Origin: WM-3-3 sp041660045
GTDB taxonomy: Bacteria; Pseudomonadota; Gammaproteobacteria; Methylococcales; Methylomonadaceae
Reading direction: 5' to 3'
Assembly: GCA_041660045.1 (NCBI GenBank)
Contig: JBAZXA010000005.1
Coordinates: 1-64,000 of the forward strand
Length of the DNA: 64,000 bases
The notes under the pieces: model-generated
The model's input: the letters and a program-made list of their open reading frames with translations, nothing else
Told to the model about the DNA's origin: nothing
Databases searched by the model: none
In this document: piece by piece, positions 36,980 through 45,225 of the stretch
How the letters are laid out: each line of letters starts with the position of its first letter
How positions within the stretch are numbered: the stretch's first letter is position 1
Translations under genes and position numbers: made by a program

Positions 36980-37672
36980 TTATTCCACTAATGAAAATCG
37001 ATAACCAAAGCCACGGACGGTTTGCACTAACTCTTCGCGGCCGTATTCCCCTAAGATTTTTCTTAAACGGCGTATATGCACATCAACCGTACGTTCTTCA
37101 ATATAAACACTCCGTCCCCACACCTGATCCAACAGCTGTGTCCGGTTATACACTTTATCGGGATGCGTCATAAAAAACTGCATTAAACGAAACTCTGTGG
37201 GGCTAACGTCCAGCTGCTTATCGCCTATACTAAGCCGGTGTTGCTCAGTATCAAGAATTAAATCCCCCAAAGCAATTTGGACTTGCCCGGTAATTTTACC
37301 TGTGCGGCGTAATACCGCACGGATACGGGCCACTAATTCTTTTGGTGAAAAAGGCTTGACCATATAATCATCCGCGCCAATTTCCAAGCCTTTAACTTTA
37401 TCTTCCTCTTCCCCCCGCGCGGTTAATAAAATAATCGGTACTTCCCGATATAATTGCTCTTTTTTTAAACGTCTAGCCCATTCTACGCCACTAATGCCTG
37501 GCAACATCCAGTCCAGCACAATGAGATCCGGCAAATTTTCATCCATCGCCCGATGGCCTTCTTCGGCATCGGCAGCGGTAACTATCTTAAAACCAGCCTG
37601 CCCTAGCACCATCGCTAGCATCCCTCTTATAGCATCTTCATCTTCAACGACAAGAATATTAAATACTGACAT
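36980..37672 (-). CDS. phoB: phosphate regulon response regulator PhoB
   Basis: A 230-residue OmpR-family regulator. The receiver domain has the acidic pair VVEDED near residue 10, the phosphorylated Asp54 in IVLDWMLPG and Lys in DDYMVKPFSP. The winged-helix domain ends with TVDVHIRRLRKILG. It activates phosphate-uptake genes when phosphate is scarce. A Pho box lies about 57 bases upstream, so it probably activates its own operon with phoR. Confidence 0.95.
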   Translation of the reverse strand: MSVFNILVVEDEDAIRGMLAMVLGQAGFKIVTAADAEEGHRAMDENLPDLIVLDWMLPGISGVEWARRLKKEQLYREVPIILLTARGEEEDKVKGLEIGADDYMVKPFSPKELVARIRAVLRRTGKITGQVQIALGDLILDTEQHRLSIGDKQLDVSPTEFRLMQFFMTHPDKVYNRTQLLDQVWGRSVYIEERTVDVHIRRLRKILGEYGREELVQTVRGFGYRFSLVE

Positions 37673-37728
37673 AACGATAAACGCCCGAATATTAAAAGGT
37701 TATTCTAACAAAATAGTGTTGTGTTTTT

Positions 37729-37746
37729 TATGACAACAAAGTGACA
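37729..37746 (-). promoter_or_regulatory. Pho box upstream of phoBR
   Basis: On the minus strand two 7-base direct repeats GTGTCAC and TTGTCAT are spaced by TTTG, the 7-4-7 layout of a PhoB-binding site (consensus CTGTCAT repeats). It is followed by an A-rich run and a TATTTT/TAGAAT candidate -10, then the phoB start at 37672. Confidence 0.75.
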
Positions 37747-37784
37747 CGCAGAACTTATACCCGCTAAAACTAGGCAAAGACACG

Positions 37785-38249
37785 TTATTGATGAAACATA
37801 CCGCGTTTAGCCTGGGTAAATAAGGCATTGCATTGCTCGGTTAAAATGCCACCAAACACTTGCGTAGCCCTAAATGGTGTGCGCTTAACCAGTTCTTCTG
37901 CCCGAATATCAATTTGCCACCATTGCTGCTCTTGCAAAAAAGCGATGGAAGTGCCGTAATAAACATTAGCAATACCTGCCCATGCAATTGCGCCTTGGCA
38001 CATTGCGCAAGGCTCTGCAGTGGTATACAGGTCAAATTGGCTCCAGTCTACGGGGTGCAGTTGTGCCGCACAGTTATTGATGGCCACCATTTCCCCATGA
38101 AACGTTGGATTTAAAGTTGATTGGTTATAGCCTTCCGCCACAATGACTTGGCTATTACGGTCTACAATCACGGCCCCAAAGGGAAACTCAGGTACTTTAT
38201 TCGCCAATGCAATCGCTTTTAACATCTGTCTTTCATGCTGGGCTAGCAC
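37785..38249 (-). CDS. nucleoside/guanine deaminase, CDA superfamily
   Basis: A 154-residue zinc deaminase. The catalytic HGE motif (PTFHGEMVAI) and the zinc-binding PCAMC (AEPCAMCQG) are both present. The fold and length fit guanine deaminases and tRNA adenosine deaminases; the Trp-rich C-terminal half (EQQWWQIDI) differs from TadA, so a free-nucleobase or nucleoside substrate is more likely. The start is GTG 38249, preceded by AGGGGATTAAT. It lies upstream of phoB on the same strand, with a 112-base gap that holds the Pho box. Confidence 0.85.
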   Translation of the reverse strand: MLAQHERQMLKAIALANKVPEFPFGAVIVDRNSQVIVAEGYNQSTLNPTFHGEMVAINNCAAQLHPVDWSQFDLYTTAEPCAMCQGAIAWAGIANVYYGTSIAFLQEQQWWQIDIRAEELVKRTPFRATQVFGGILTEQCNALFTQAKRGMFHQ

Positions 38250-38375
38250 ATTAATCCCCTATAGCAAAACTCTAAGTATTGTATTTACAGTTTAATATTG
38301 ATACTTTTAATAAGCATTTGTTAAAAATGCAGCCGTTTAGTTTTTAGTTATCGATTTAATAATAAGGGGAAAAGG

Positions 38376-38780
38376 ATGAGCATACTACAAGAATTCAAAG
38401 AATTTGCCATTAAAGGCAATGCCATTGATATGGCTGTCGGTATAATTGTTGGCGCAGCATTTGGCAAAGTGATTTCATCACTGGTTGCTGATGTATTTAT
38501 GCCGCCTATAGGGGTGTTAATCGGTGGCGTAGATTTCACCAAACTGGCCATTACCATTCAAGAAGCCGTTGATAAGGATCCAGCCGTCACCCTAAACTAT
38601 GGCAATTTTATCCAATCTGTCGTTGATTTTACCATCATTGCATTTGTTATTTTTATGTTGATAAAAGTAATAAATGGCCTTAAAAAACAAGAAGCAGAAG
38701 CCCCATCCCCTACGCCAGAACCCAGCAAAGAAGAATTGTTGCTGACTGAAATCCGTGACTTATTGAAAGCAAAAAATTAG
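38376..38780 (+). CDS. mscL: large-conductance mechanosensitive channel
   Basis: A 134-residue inner-membrane channel that opens under osmotic downshock. The N-terminal amphipathic helix and first transmembrane helix read FAIKGNAIDMAVGIIVGAAFGKVISSLV; the second helix is at about 76-100 and the C-terminal helix carries KEELLLTEIRDLL. The length is standard. The start ATG follows AGGGGAAAAGG. It converges with clpB. Confidence 0.95.
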   Translation: MSILQEFKEFAIKGNAIDMAVGIIVGAAFGKVISSLVADVFMPPIGVLIGGVDFTKLAITIQEAVDKDPAVTLNYGNFIQSVVDFTIIAFVIFMLIKVINGLKKQEAEAPSPTPEPSKEELLLTEIRDLLKAKN

Positions 38781-38795
38781 CTGACATTAAGTATC

Positions 38796-38832
38796 GCCGC
38801 TCTATAGTTAAACTTAACTACAGAGCAGCGGC
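38796..38832. terminator. long hairpin between convergent mscL and clpB
   Basis: GCCGC-TCT-TAGTTAA pairs with TTAACTA-AGA-GCGGC across a 2-base loop, with small bulges. No T-run follows on either strand. It is placed where a bidirectional terminator is expected. Confidence 0.45.
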
Positions 38833-38898
38833 ACCATAAATACTGGCTATAGCCCCAGCATTAAAAAATACGGCTTATTTATTTGCTAAACTTAAACC

Positions 38899-41472
38899 TT
38901 ATTTAGAAAACAGCAAGCCCTCTTCGCCAACAACAACCTTGACTACATCGCCTGCAACATAAGTACCTGCCAAAATTTCTTGCGCCAATGGATTTTCAAG
39001 CTGTTGTTGGATGGCACGTTTTAATGGTCTTGCGCCATAAACCGGGTCAAAACCAGCTTCACCCAATTTATCCAAGGCTTCGGTAGAAATTTCAAGGCTA
39101 ATTTCCCTTGCCTGTAAACGGCTACGTAATGATTCCAGTTGTATCGCGGAGATCTCGCGTATTTGCTCACGTCCCAAGGGATGGAATACAACGGCTTCAT
39201 CAATCCGATTAATAAATTCCGGCCTAAATTGCATGGCAACAATTTCCATAACGGCAGCCTTCATCGCCTCATAATTGGCTTCACCCGATAACTCCTGAAT
39301 TTGTGCCGAACCTAAGTTAGACGTCATCACAATGACGGTGTTCTTAAAATCGACGGTCCTGCCTTGGCCATCAGTTAAACGGCCATCATCCAAGACTTGC
39401 AATAACACGTTAAAAACATCAGGATGGGCTTTTTCCACCTCATCCATCAAAATTACAGAATACGGTTTACGCCTTACCGCTTCAGTCAAATAACCACCTT
39501 CTTCATACCCCACATAACCTGGAGGCGCACCTATCAAACGCGCGACAGAATGTTTTTCCATAAATTCAGACATGTCGATGCGGATGATGGCATCTTGGGT
39601 ATCAAACAGAAATTCCGCCAACGCTTTGCATAATTCCGTTTTACCTACTCCGGTAGGCCCCAAAAATAAAAATGAGCCATTCGGCCGATTGGGGTCCGAC
39701 AAACCCGCACGGGAACGTCTGATAGCATTGCTGACGGCTTTTAAGGCTTCTTCCTGACCGACCACTCGCTTGCTTAGTTCGACTTCCATGCGCAGCAACT
39801 TGTCACGTTCACCCTCCATCATTTTCGAAACCGGTATGCCTGTCCATTTTGAGACAACTTCAGCAATTTCTTCTTCGGTCACTTTATTGCGCAATAGCGT
39901 CATTTTTTGGCTTTGCTCGGGCGCCGCCTGGTTCAATTGCTTTTCTAATTCTGGAATAATGCCGTAACGTAGCTCGGCTTGCCGGTTTAAATCATTGGCT
40001 CGGCTGGCGGCCTCCAATTCTGTTTTGGCATGATCCAATTTTTCTTTAATCGACGCCGAACCTTGTAAAGAGGCTTTTTCTGCTTTCCAGATTTCCTCCA
40101 TATCTGAATAATCTTTTTCCAAAACAGCAATATCGCTTTCCAACACTTCCAAGCGCTTTTTTGAGGCGGAATCTTGCTCTTTTTTTAAAGCCACTTGTTC
40201 AATTTTTAACTGGATCAAGCGCCGGTACAGCTTATCCATCGCCTCCGGTTTAGAATCCATTTCCATACGGATACGGCTGGCCGCCTCGTCTATCAAATCG
40301 ATAGCCTTGTCTGGCAACTGACGGTCAGAAATATAGCGGTACGATAAGTTTGCCGCCGCAATAATGGCAGGATCCGTAATATCGACACTGTGGTGAATTT
40401 CGTATTTTTCTTTTAAGCCCCGCAAAATAGCGATAGTGTCTTCAACCGTTGGCTGATCGACCAAGACTTTTTGGAAACGTCGTTCCAAAGCGGCATCTTT
40501 CTCAATATATTTGCGATACTCATCTAAGGTTGTCGCGCCGACACAGTGTAACTCCCCGCGCGCCAATGCCGGTTTTAACATATTACCGGCATCCATTGCG
40601 CCTTCGGCCTTACCGGCGCCAACCATGGTATGCAATTCATCAATAAACAGAATAACTTGGCCTTCTTGTTTAGCCAAATCACTTAATACCGCTTTTAGAC
40701 GTTCCTCAAACTCGCCGCGAAACTTAGCACCGGCAATCAAGGCGGCCATATCCAATGCCAATACTTGTTTACCCTTGATCCCTTCAGGCACTTCCCCATT
40801 TACAATACGTTGCGCCAAGCCCTCAACAATAGCCGTTTTACCCACCCCAGGCTCACCGATCAGCACGGGGTTATTTTTGGTGCGCCGTTGTAATACTTGT
40901 ATCGTGCGGCGAATTTCATCATCACGCCCAATCACCGGATCCAGCTTGCCTTGTTCTGCCCGCTCGGTCAAATCAACTGTATATTTTTTTAACGCTTGGC
41001 GTTGGTCTTCGACATTAGCGTCATCCACCGCTTGGCCGCCGCGCATTTTATCGATAGCCGATTCTACCGCTTGTTTACTGGCACCCGCTTTTTTAAGTAG
41101 CGTTTGCAATATGCCTTTTTCTTCAATAGCCGCCAACAAAAATAATTCGCTAGAAATAAATTTGTCACCACGTTTTTGTGCAAGCTTATCGGTGTAATTA
41201 AACAAGCGGCTAAGTTCATTTGACAGCTGGACATCACCACCTGTCCCACTTACCGTGGCAATCCGGCCAAGTTCATTGGCTAAGCCGATATTGATCTCAG
41301 CAATACTGGCGCCTATTTGAGCCAGTAACGGCTTAATGCTCCCACCCTGTTGCTCTAGCAATGCCTGCATAAGATGCGTAGGCTCTATGAATTGATGGTC
41401 TTTGCCTAAAGCTAAGCTTTGCGCATCCCCCAAGGCCGCTTGGAATTTGCTGGTCAGTTTGTCCATACGCAT
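38899..41472 (-). CDS. clpB: ClpB disaggregase (Hsp100)
   Basis: An 857-residue AAA+ chaperone that pulls proteins out of aggregates together with DnaK. It has the Clp N-domain (1-145), the first ATPase with Walker A GEPGVGKTA, the coiled-coil M-domain (about 400-530, rich in Glu/Lys) and the second ATPase with GPTGVGKTE. The length is standard. The start MRMDKLTSKFQAAL matches the family. Upstream is a sigma-32-type promoter, in keeping with heat induction. Confidence 0.97.
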   Translation of the reverse strand: MRMDKLTSKFQAALGDAQSLALGKDHQFIEPTHLMQALLEQQGGSIKPLLAQIGASIAEINIGLANELGRIATVSGTGGDVQLSNELSRLFNYTDKLAQKRGDKFISSELFLLAAIEEKGILQTLLKKAGASKQAVESAIDKMRGGQAVDDANVEDQRQALKKYTVDLTERAEQGKLDPVIGRDDEIRRTIQVLQRRTKNNPVLIGEPGVGKTAIVEGLAQRIVNGEVPEGIKGKQVLALDMAALIAGAKFRGEFEERLKAVLSDLAKQEGQVILFIDELHTMVGAGKAEGAMDAGNMLKPALARGELHCVGATTLDEYRKYIEKDAALERRFQKVLVDQPTVEDTIAILRGLKEKYEIHHSVDITDPAIIAAANLSYRYISDRQLPDKAIDLIDEAASRIRMEMDSKPEAMDKLYRRLIQLKIEQVALKKEQDSASKKRLEVLESDIAVLEKDYSDMEEIWKAEKASLQGSASIKEKLDHAKTELEAASRANDLNRQAELRYGIIPELEKQLNQAAPEQSQKMTLLRNKVTEEEIAEVVSKWTGIPVSKMMEGERDKLLRMEVELSKRVVGQEEALKAVSNAIRRSRAGLSDPNRPNGSFLFLGPTGVGKTELCKALAEFLFDTQDAIIRIDMSEFMEKHSVARLIGAPPGYVGYEEGGYLTEAVRRKPYSVILMDEVEKAHPDVFNVLLQVLDDGRLTDGQGRTVDFKNTVIVMTSNLGSAQIQELSGEANYEAMKAAVMEIVAMQFRPEFINRIDEAVVFHPLGREQIREISAIQLESLRSRLQAREISLEISTEALDKLGEAGFDPVYGARPLKRAIQQQLENPLAQEILAGTYVAGDVVKVVVGEEGLLFSK

Positions 41473-41506
41473 ATTGAATACCCTATAAAATGAAATGTTA
41501 TACTTG

Positions 41507-41534
41507 ATATGGGGAAGCTCCTGCGCTTTTCAAG
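41507..41534 (-). promoter_or_regulatory. sigma-32 heat-shock promoter of clpB
   Basis: On the minus strand CTTGAAA (41528-41534) and CCCCATAT (41507-41514) are separated by 13 bases, matching the RpoH consensus CTTGAAA-N11-16-CCCCATNT. It lies 35 bases upstream of the clpB start. Confidence 0.9.
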
Positions 41535-41606
41535 CGACAACAGCACTTGCTGTACAGCAAAATTAGCTTTATGGTATCAAGACAGCAATTAGCAAAACCT
41601 AGCCCG

Positions 41607-42341
41607 ATGCCTTTCATCAATAATCGCCTTATCAAACAATTAGTGCGTAGCTTTATCGATCTGCTACCCATACTGGGCGTGGTTGCCATATTTCAGGTTT
41701 TAATCATCCGTCAACCGATTGACGACATCGGCAGCCTCATATCGGGTGCTGTTTTTGTTATTATTGGCCTGAGTTTTTTTGTTGAAGGCTTGGCCTTAAG
41801 CTTATTCCCTATTGGTGAAGCTATGGCCAATGCGCTAGCCCGTAAAGGTAGCCTATTCTGGCTTTTGACGTTTGCATTTGGCTTGGGCTTTGCCGCCACG
41901 GTGGCAGAACCTGCACTAATGGCTATCTGTAATGAAGCCGCCCGCATTGCCAGCCAAAGCCAATTGATAGGCGCTACGGAACTGGCCCGTACCCATTACG
42001 CGTTGGGCTTACGGATAACAGTAGCCTTTGCGACAGGCTTAGCTTTATTACTTGGTGTGCTTAGAATTTTAAAAGGCTGGCCTTTGCATTATTTGATTAT
42101 TGGCGGTTATATCGCTGTCATGCTAATTACGCCATTTGCTCCCAACAGCATTGTCGGCATAGCCTATGATTCGGGTAGTGTCGCCACATCCACGATTACC
42201 ATCCCGTTAGTGACCGCCCTAGGTGTAGGCCTGGCTACCGCCATTAAAGGCCGTAACCCGATGACTGACGGCTTTGGCATGATCGCCCTGGCCTCATTAA
42301 ACTCTATGATTTTTGTCATGGCCTATGGTATTTTTATATGA
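41607..42341 (+). CDS. DUF1538 membrane protein, first copy
   Basis: A 244-residue polytopic membrane protein of the DUF1538 family, about six helices. Signature stretches are GFAATVAEPALMAI and IAYDSGSVATSTITIPLV, the second rich in small and hydroxyl residues as in transport pores. Its function is not established; a transporter is likely. ATG 41607 is chosen, but ATG 41571 or 41547 would add 12-20 residues overlapping the clpB promoter region. It heads a four-gene coupled operon with a second DUF1538, a P-II-like and a CBS gene. Confidence 0.8.
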   Translation: MPFINNRLIKQLVRSFIDLLPILGVVAIFQVLIIRQPIDDIGSLISGAVFVIIGLSFFVEGLALSLFPIGEAMANALARKGSLFWLLTFAFGLGFAATVAEPALMAICNEAARIASQSQLIGATELARTHYALGLRITVAFATGLALLLGVLRILKGWPLHYLIIGGYIAVMLITPFAPNSIVGIAYDSGSVATSTITIPLVTALGVGLATAIKGRNPMTDGFGMIALASLNSMIFVMAYGIFI

Positions 42342-43108
42342 TAGCTTGGGTATTGCAGTTTTTACTTAGTTTGCTAACGGTATGCCGTGATGTCTTACCG
42401 ATAGTTTTGTTAATTATCGGCTTTCAGATTTTTGTTATCCGCCGGCCCCTCGCCCATCCTAAAAAAATTCTTACCGGCTTTGTTTTTGTATTGATCGGCA
42501 TTACCTTTTTTTTATATGGTTTAGAAAAAGTCTTGTTTCCATTAGGTAAACTAATGGCTGCCCAATTGACCTCTTATGACTTCCTAGAGCTTGCACCCAA
42601 ACAAACTGCCAGTTGGGAAAATTATACCTGGGTATATGTTTTTGCCGCCTGTATCGGTTTTGCCTCAACTTTGGCAGAACCCTCTTTGTTAGCCGTCGCC
42701 ATTAAAGCCGAACATATATCCGGCGGCACAATTGGTGCTTGGGGTCTGCGTCTGGCTGTTTCGGTAGGTGTCGCCTTTGGCTTGGCCTTAGGTTCATTCC
42801 GCATTATCTCTGGTACGGGTATATACCTTTATATTTTGGCCGGGTATGTTATTGTTATTATCCAAACCGCCTTTGCCCCCAAGATGATACGGGCTTTAGC
42901 TTACGACTCTGGCGGCATAACCACCTCTACGGTCACGGTACCCCTGGTGACTGCACTAGGCTTAGGCTTAGCCAGCCATGTGCCTGGTCGTAACGCCGCC
43001 CTGGATGGCTTTGGCTTGATTGCCTTCGCCAGCTTATTCCCAACCATTGCCGTACTTGGCTATGCCCAGATTGCCCAGTGGCTTAGCAAAATCAGCAGCC
43101 CACGATAA
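42338..43108 (+). CDS. DUF1538 membrane protein, second copy
   Basis: A 256-residue protein like the preceding one: GFASTLAEPSLLAVAI and LAYDSGGITTSTVTVPLV repeat its two signatures, and the N-termini resemble each other (FQIFVIRRP against FQVLIIRQP). The pair appears to come from a duplication, and in other genomes a single longer DUF1538 protein may correspond to both. The start overlaps the first gene's stop (ATGA), so a heteromer made in equal amounts is plausible. Confidence 0.85.
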   Translation: MIAWVLQFLLSLLTVCRDVLPIVLLIIGFQIFVIRRPLAHPKKILTGFVFVLIGITFFLYGLEKVLFPLGKLMAAQLTSYDFLELAPKQTASWENYTWVYVFAACIGFASTLAEPSLLAVAIKAEHISGGTIGAWGLRLAVSVGVAFGLALGSFRIISGTGIYLYILAGYVIVIIQTAFAPKMIRALAYDSGGITTSTVTVPLVTALGLGLASHVPGRNAALDGFGLIAFASLFPTIAVLGYAQIAQWLSKISSPR

Positions 43109-43116
43109 GGAAACTT

Positions 43117-43467
43117 ATGCACTTTAAATTAATAATCGCTTTTGTCGATGACAACAAAACCGATCTGGTGCTCGATACCGCACGCAAAAACGGTGCTAAA
43201 GGGGCAACGGTAATCAACCAAGCCCGCGGAGAAGGCCTAAAAAAATCAAAAACTTTTTTTGGTTTGGCTCTAGAAGCACCCCGTGATGTGCTTTTGTTTC
43301 TGGTCGAAGAACATTTAAGCCGACATATCTTAGAGCAAATAGCCCATGCCGCCGAATTTGACAGCAAACCGGGCACTGGCATCGCGTTTAAAATTGATGT
43401 TGAAGACGCTATAGGCGTCATGCATCAGGTAGAACAATTAACCCACGAACTGGCAGATGACATATGA
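43117..43467 (+). CDS. P-II-like signalling protein
   Basis: A 116-residue protein with a P-II-like ferredoxin fold: it starts HFKLIIAFVDDNKTDLVLDTARKNGAKGATVINQARGEG (shown here in part as positions 2-40) and has a T-loop-like region GLKKSKTFFG. It lacks the uridylylated Tyr motif of GlnB. P-II-like proteins bind nucleotides and often gate a neighbouring membrane protein, here the DUF1538 pair. Its start is 8 bases after the second DUF1538 stop, behind AAGGAAAC, and its end overlaps the CBS gene. Confidence 0.8.
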   Translation: MHFKLIIAFVDDNKTDLVLDTARKNGAKGATVINQARGEGLKKSKTFFGLALEAPRDVLLFLVEEHLSRHILEQIAHAAEFDSKPGTGIAFKIDVEDAIGVMHQVEQLTHELADDI

Positions 43468-43874
43468 CCCAAGAACTAAAATCCATACCCGTGAAAAAAG
43501 TCATGAAAACGGCCTTCACTTGCATAGATCGTAAAGCCACCATAAAAGAAGCCTTAAATGCCATGAAAAGCGCAGGCACTTCGGTCTTGATCGTCAACAA
43601 ACGTCATGACGATGACGAATACGGCTTAATTACATCCACCGATATCGCCCGCCATGTGTTAGCCAAAGATAGGGCGCCGGATCGGGTTAATGTTTATGAA
43701 GTAATGACTTGCCCGGTTATCCATGTCCATCCCGACATGGATATAAGACATTGTTCGCGCTTGTTTGCCACCTATAATTTGGTTAGGGCCCCCGTAATAG
43801 AAAACGATAAAATCATAGGTATGATCAGCCCTAACTCACTGGTTTTAGAGGGGCTGTACGAAATCTGCGGATGA
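43464..43874 (+). CDS. CBS-domain pair protein
   Basis: A 136-residue protein made of two CBS motifs (about 10-70 and 75-132), with GLITSTDIARHVL and GMISPNSLVLEG at the ends of each. CBS pairs bind adenosine nucleotides and sense energy charge. It overlaps the P-II-like gene by 4 bases, so both ligand-sensing proteins are made together with the DUF1538 proteins. Confidence 0.85.
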   Translation: MTQELKSIPVKKVMKTAFTCIDRKATIKEALNAMKSAGTSVLIVNKRHDDDEYGLITSTDIARHVLAKDRAPDRVNVYEVMTCPVIHVHPDMDIRHCSRLFATYNLVRAPVIENDKIIGMISPNSLVLEGLYEICG

Positions 43875-44008
43875 CAGTTTTGGCACAAACAAATACAATA
43901 AAGCGCGACTTATAACACAGCCTGCATTAGGCGGGCATTAATCGATTGCCGCATTGGGCATCTTGGTTTTCCTGTTAACGGTAAGTATTTTTGTAGGAGT
44001 TTAAAAAA

Positions 44009-44215
44009 ATGGCAACTGGTACGGTAAAGTGGTTTAACAATACCAAAGGTTTTGGTTTTATTGAACCTTCAGAAGGTAGTGAAGACGTATTTGTACATCA
44101 TTCAATGATTTTAGGGGAAGGCTTTAAAACCCTGTCCCCTGGCCAATTGGTGACTTTTGAAATTGAATCCGGACCTAAAGGCTTAACAGCAACCCATGTA
44201 CAACCCAAAAAATAA
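44009..44215 (+). CDS. cold-shock protein, CspA family
   Basis: A 68-residue OB-fold nucleic-acid chaperone. RNP1-type KGFGFIEP and RNP2-type VFVHHSMI motifs are present; KWFNNTKGFGFI is the family signature. The ribosome-binding site is TAGGAG. The 134-base gap upstream has no gene and could be a regulatory leader as in cspA mRNAs. A terminator follows. The next gene, on the other strand, also has a cold-shock-like domain. Confidence 0.93.
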   Translation: MATGTVKWFNNTKGFGFIEPSEGSEDVFVHHSMILGEGFKTLSPGQLVTFEIESGPKGLTATHVQPKK

Positions 44216-44238
44216 ACCCGCTTTTGTTCAAGTTTTCA

Positions 44239-44272
44239 AGCCTTAATGCCTCTCTATTAAGGCTAATTTTTT
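44239..44272 (+). terminator. rho-independent terminator of the cold-shock gene
   Basis: A perfect 9-bp stem AGCCTTAAT / ATTAAGGCT with an 8-base loop is followed by AA and six T. Confidence 0.88.
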
Positions 44273-44279
44273 CCCGCAT

Positions 44280-44693
44280 TCATTTTAATGGCCTACCTTT
44301 AGCATCCCGATGAATATGGTTGCCTAACAGCAAAACCGCCTCCACCACACCCCACACCACGCCGTAGCCCATAGTCAGCATAGTGACACCAATTTGCACT
44401 AAGCCAATTTTGTAAAAACCCAAGTAAATACGGTGCGCACCAATACCGCCTAAAAATATTGCCAACACGACAGCAAGGTTTTTATATTTAACCGCATCAG
44501 CTTGGGTAAAAGCCGCGCCTACCAAATCTATGTTCGTGGCTATGTTTTTTTGGGGGTTAAATTTGACTTCATCACCTGCTTCAGGCTCCGCCAGTGCTAC
44601 CCAATCATCCAAATGGAATTCAAACTTAAAATTTCCGCTCTCGATGCGACCAGTTTGAGTTTCGGCATCATAATTTACAATATACCCTATCAT
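44280..44693 (-). CDS. TM2-domain protein with N-terminal cold-shock-like segment
   Basis: A 137-residue protein. Residues 1-50 look like a small OB or cold-shock fold (GYIVNYDAETQTGRIES, then DEVKFNP). Residues about 68-128 form a TM2 domain with two helices around LGGIGAHRIYLGFYKIGLVQ and a cytoplasmic HIHRDAKGRP tail. TM2 proteins are of unclear function. The N-terminal part suggests RNA or DNA binding at the membrane. It faces the cold-shock gene and shares the intergenic terminator region. Confidence 0.8.
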   Translation of the reverse strand: MIGYIVNYDAETQTGRIESGNFKFEFHLDDWVALAEPEAGDEVKFNPQKNIATNIDLVGAAFTQADAVKYKNLAVVLAIFLGGIGAHRIYLGFYKIGLVQIGVTMLTMGYGVVWGVVEAVLLLGNHIHRDAKGRPLK

Positions 44694-44770
44694 TTTTCCT
44701 CCTCATCTCCTGAACAAAGGCATTAAAGAATTATTATTTTGTAACCTTCATTAAACCAAACTTGCAAAAC

Positions 44771-45217
44771 TTATACATCATCCCTTAAACGCACCGCTAG
44801 CACATCGCATAGCGCATGGTGTAAAACCCCATTGGCTGTGGAACCCAACAACAATGCCAAACCATGGCGGCCATGGGAGCCGACGACAATCAAATCTGTT
44901 TGAATTTCCTTGGCAACCCTAACAATTTCAAGCTTAGGACTACCCATTTCCAGATATTGCCGAGACTCAGGCACATTCAGTGTTTCCCCTAAATGTGCTA
45001 ATTTTTTTTTGGCGGCCGCCATCAAAGTTTGGGTGACATCAACATCATATGGCACGATGGTGTCGTAATCTACATTGGCCAACGGCAAATAATCCACCAC
45101 GTGCACAATGCTTAACAGCGCCTGAAATTTCCCCGCCAATTCCTTAGCACGCTCGGCGACTGCGCTACCATGCCCAGAGAAATCTGCCGCTAACAAAATG
45201 TGCTGATAATTTTCCAT
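44771..45217 (-). CDS. universal stress protein, UspA family
   Basis: A 148-residue Usp-fold protein. It has the start YQHILLAADFSGHG, a loop with DVDVTQTL, and the GSHGRHGLALLLGSTA region near the nucleotide-binding site, one residue shorter than the classical G-2X-G-9X-G(S/T) spacing. This resembles the UspA subgroup that does not bind ATP. It is 8 bases downstream of a membrane protein gene and is probably co-transcribed with it. Confidence 0.9.
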   Translation of the reverse strand: MENYQHILLAADFSGHGSAVAERAKELAGKFQALLSIVHVVDYLPLANVDYDTIVPYDVDVTQTLMAAAKKKLAHLGETLNVPESRQYLEMGSPKLEIVRVAKEIQTDLIVVGSHGRHGLALLLGSTANGVLHHALCDVLAVRLRDDV

Positions 45218-45225
45218 AACTCCCC

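Noticed and set aside
40511..41197. A 228-codon open frame on the plus strand
   Set aside because: It is antisense to clpB, which is clearly real and full length.
43875..44008. A cold-shock RNA thermometer in the csp leader
   Set aside because: The 134-base leader could be regulatory, but I could not find a defined fold or a cold-box sequence.
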